From the NCBI GenBank assembly GCA_958496175.1, contig OY292278.1, positions 18,600,001-18,664,000 on the forward strand: a stretch of DNA of 64,000 bases, in the 5' to 3' direction. This document shows positions 60,985 through 64,000 of this stretch, piece after piece. The translations under genes and the position numbers were made by a program. This DNA is from Sisyra terminalis (lineage: Eukaryota > Arthropoda > Insecta > Neuroptera > Sisyridae). The notes beneath the pieces are model-generated. The model saw nothing but the letters and a program-made list of their open reading frames with translations, did not search any database and was not told the DNA's origin. Each line of letters starts with the position of its first letter. The first letter of the stretch is position 1.

Positions 60985-61104
60985 GAATTTGATTGTTGAT
61001 TTCCACTTGAGTTCCACAAAAATCCATTTGGAGACGATGAACTATCTGAATTGATTGAATTATTTTCTGAAGTCTTCTTGATCGACCACTTCCATTTGTT
61101 CTAA
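60985..61104 (+). pseudogene. Diverged relic of the palindrome's coding family
   Basis: The + frame reads EFDC, stop, FPLEFHKNPFGDDELSELIE then LFSEVFLIDHFHLF, stop. It aligns with the minus strand of about 55425-55530 in the left arm (EFD, stop, GFSNDPHPFFKRPFGNDEQF, KSIELISNFL). PFG(D/N)DE and IEL.S are shared. It lies outside the palindrome, so the family has at least one dispersed member. Confidence 0.4.
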
Positions 61105-61109
61105 AAAAT

Positions 61110-64000
61110 TCAATTAGAAAAATTTAGATGCATTGGAAATCTAAATAACAAGTACACTGACCAGTTAACTAGTCATCCAAAATGATGATAATTTTTTCAA
61201 CGCACAAAAGTTGTCCTTTTCGAAGTACTGATAATTAATATATCTGCAAATAAATTTATTTTAATTATTATAAACCATTATGTAATAGGGATGAATACAT
61301 TATGAAAACTTACTTGAAATTATTTATTAATTCCATCTTCCAGGTCAAACAGCATTACAAAGGATAGAAAAAATAACTGTTGAAGAAAAATCTTTTGAAT
61401 AAATATTCAGTTTCCGTATCCCTAAGAAACACTTAGGGTTAACAACTATTTCGATATAAGCTCGATCAGCTATTAAAAATAAGTGCAAAAATAAATTACT
61501 TTTCACATTTGTGCATCATTTCTTATGGTATTTTTCAGCAGCTTAGTTGCCATTGTTGATCTTTCGACATTGTTAATGTTTTTATCTATATGCAACCCGT
61601 TGAGCTTAAATAACAAAACTTAAGCAAAAGAGCTTTTGACCGCATTAATTTTAACCACACTCGAAAGTGGTTAGATCGATTAGACAATGAAAACGCCAAT
61701 GATGTCAAACTCTACTTTTTTGGACCACTTGATACGACAGGAAAAAATTAATGAGGCCCATTTCCCGTTTTGAGCATATACTCTTTTTTTTTGTACTCAA
61801 AAACCAAAGAATGATATTAAAAAATTATTCCCAGTAGAGTAATTTTTGCAATTGTTTGTAAAATTTTCAACTCCTCAAATTTGCAAAGTACCTACTTACG
61901 TATAATAACAAGTCTGGTAAGGCGTAAAAACATTGAACTTTGGACGCAACTGCCACAAATGAATACATTACTGTTGTAAAACAGTATAATTCAATTAAAT
62001 TTAACGGACATTTTTCGGAAATGTTTTTTCGTTGTATAGGTTATTAGTTCAGATATTATCAAAATATGATGATAGTTTTTCTCACCATTTGCCAAAAATT
62101 ATCGTTGAATAAAAGGTCCTCAACTCCCAACGTAACTGTTGTAACAGCTTTTTGAACCAAGAAATAATTCCTTGGGAATAAAAAATTAAAAATTCATCAA
62201 TTTCAAAAAAAATATAGGCTTGTATTGCGTTATTTTTCCTTATAAGAGTAACTTATTTGGACAGTGGATGATGGAAAATCCTGCGGAAAAGATTTTGATC
62301 TCTGGGTAGGAGATTGATCACCATTCCTCTCCATACTTCGAAAACACCAATTTTCAGGATAAGAAAGACATTATAAGCGGGTTTTTCTCGCCAATTTTCG
62401 AATAATTTTATTTTCAATAAAAGCTTATATCTGAAAATAATAATTACAAGGAAAAAAAGTATTAGAAAAACAGGCAACAAGCATTTGATTTACAATTTTT
62501 GTAAGGGAAAATGAATAATACAAATATGATACACAGCAAAAAATTTTCACATTTTTCTTTATTTTTTCTTGAAATTTTACATATGCCGCACCATTAAGAC
62601 CATAAGTAAATAAATGAAAAGTAATTGCAGCATGAGTAGTTGGTCTTAAAATTTCAATAATATTCTACCACTAATAATTATAATAAAACATTAAATGAAA
62701 TTACAAAATATGTTTGTTAATATATATTTTAATAATAAGGTAATTAATAATATAATGAGTAATATAAACGAAAAGAAACTCCATTTTTCCAATCACATGG
62801 AAAATCGATCAATATTTTCTATCGGAAAAAATAGCATTTTTTTTTTTTTTTTTTGTTAAATATACGACCAAATATAATATAGAATAGAATATTTATATGT
62901 GAATAATAGCGTACTATATCCTTATTTTTACTCGTTTTTTATGAATAATTATTTAGAAGAAAAAAATATCAAATTTTTCTTAATGAACTTGTAATTATTC
63001 TGGATGATAACGAGTTTTCCACAATTTAATTAATTAATTAATAACTACGAACGAAATTAAAACACATAGTTAAACAATGAAAGACAAAGGCAAAATTATT
63101 GTGAAAAATACTATTTATTTTTTTATAAAGTGAAACTTCTTAAATTATTTAAGTTCAACATTTTTTATTAATCAATTTCTTTGAAATCAAAAAAATAAAA
63201 ATATAATACAATTCTTGACCGCACTATGTGCACAAATGAGGCCATCATCTCAAGTTTTAAATAATTTCCTTTGACTATATTATAATTAGTTCATTTAGCA
63301 TATTGTCTAAAACATTCTGGCATTTGAATTTTCAGAAGAAAATATTTGTCTCTATTTGTGTATTGAAATCATAAGAAGTTTCACTCTCTAAAATGGATCA
63401 TCAATTCATAAATCATAACATACTAATTATATTTTGCTTCTCTAATAAATTTGAATTATTAATTAATGGACATATTTGTTAATTCCTTTGAATAAGTATT
63501 TTTACATTATTTTTAATGTAATTTTCACTTTAGTGACTTATCAATTCAATTGTAATAGTTACCTAAATTTTATTTCTAGTCGTTAAGTTCGGTCGTTTTA
63601 TTACACATTCATTGTCTTGCAGTGTCTCTGATACAATCAAAAAATATTATTAGCCACTTAGTTAAACGGCTAGTCATTACATTAAAGGCAAAATAAAAAT
63701 TATTTAATTTAACTGTTTTTTGTATTTTTTAAAAGTAGATTAACAAAATTTTTCAAGTAAATTGATTCCAAAAAGTACTATTTCCTCTTTTTCATTTAAC
63801 TATGTATATAGTTTTACCGAAAAATTTGAACAAGTTATTTGAGAAACTTGCTAATAAAAATAAATTCTAGATTTTTAGAGCTATATTTGTTGCCTATGTT
63901 TAAATGATTACATTTGTTTTAGTTTGAATAATTCTAGCCGTTCAACTAAATAACTAGCCATCCGATTAAATTCTGCAAGATCATGACAGAAATGAAAGTT
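61110..64000. other. No gene recognised
   Basis: AT-rich DNA with poly-T (62838-62855) and no frame with a known domain. A minus-strand frame at 62253-62480 is not recognised. Confidence 0.45.

Noticed and set aside
60972..61100. Minus-strand frame of 42 codons after a TTTTTTAG acceptor (NKWKWSIKKTSENN...), looking like a terminal exon
   Set aside because: The overlapping plus frame aligns better with the palindrome's coding family, and the in-phase upstream donor at about 61312 would need a stop-containing frame.
1..64000. CRISPR arrays, bacterial operons, rRNA genes
   Set aside because: No spaced identical short repeats, Shine-Dalgarno-led gene series or rRNA-like conserved blocks; the gene structure is eukaryotic.

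Overview
This window is AT-rich, intron-rich nuclear DNA from an insect. The evidence is short GT-AG exons spread over kilobases, insect-type orthologues (neuroligin, nervana-like Na+/K+-ATPase beta subunits, transferrin 2, phosphoacetylglucosamine mutase), tRNA-derived SINEs, and many degraded LINE, Penelope-like and DNA transposons. I cannot name the order or species from the sequence.

Layout. 1-12122 is repeat-filled DNA, probably intron of the neuroligin gene whose 5' exons lie outside the window: a Penelope-like GIY-YIG relic, a Tc1/mariner relic, two LINE 3' ends, hAT-like MITEs and a TIR element. 12123-13221 (+) holds the last two exons of a neuroligin. 15187-15692 (-) is a LINE relic. 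15887-18448 (-) holds two tandem, diverged Na/K-ATPase beta-subunit genes with different intron content. 18830-22660 is a cluster of foldback/palindromic and LINE/SINE-like repeats. 23325-24320 (-) is a short three-exon LRR protein gene. 27926-35136 (+) is a complete ten-exon transferrin 2 gene, with a foldback array, a MITE and a hAT-like element in its introns. 35936-53375 (+) is a complete eight-exon PGM3/AGM1 gene whose first intron is 11 kb and full of palindromes, SINEs and transposon relics. 54405-60181 is a 5.7-kb near-palindrome. 60190-64000 is AT-rich with no recognised gene.

The genes do not form a pathway. Neuroligin is synaptic adhesion, the beta subunits are ion-pump or septate-junction proteins, Tsf2 is a membrane-anchored transferrin and PGM3 makes UDP-GlcNAc precursors. 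All reconstructed exon joins keep phase, so these four loci look intact.

The most unusual part is 54.4-61.1 kb. It is a giant inverted repeat whose arms contain tandem units with short reading frames. Between units the peptide (for example a CPVCK motif followed by SFKEDNF) is preserved more than the DNA. I recognise no family. The arms also hold a pol III promoter-like (tRNA-like) segment, and one arm has five CRE octamers within 162 bp. Separately, several repeats carry a hammerhead-ribozyme-like core (CTGANGA, stem, GAAAC) of the kind known from Penelope-like elements.
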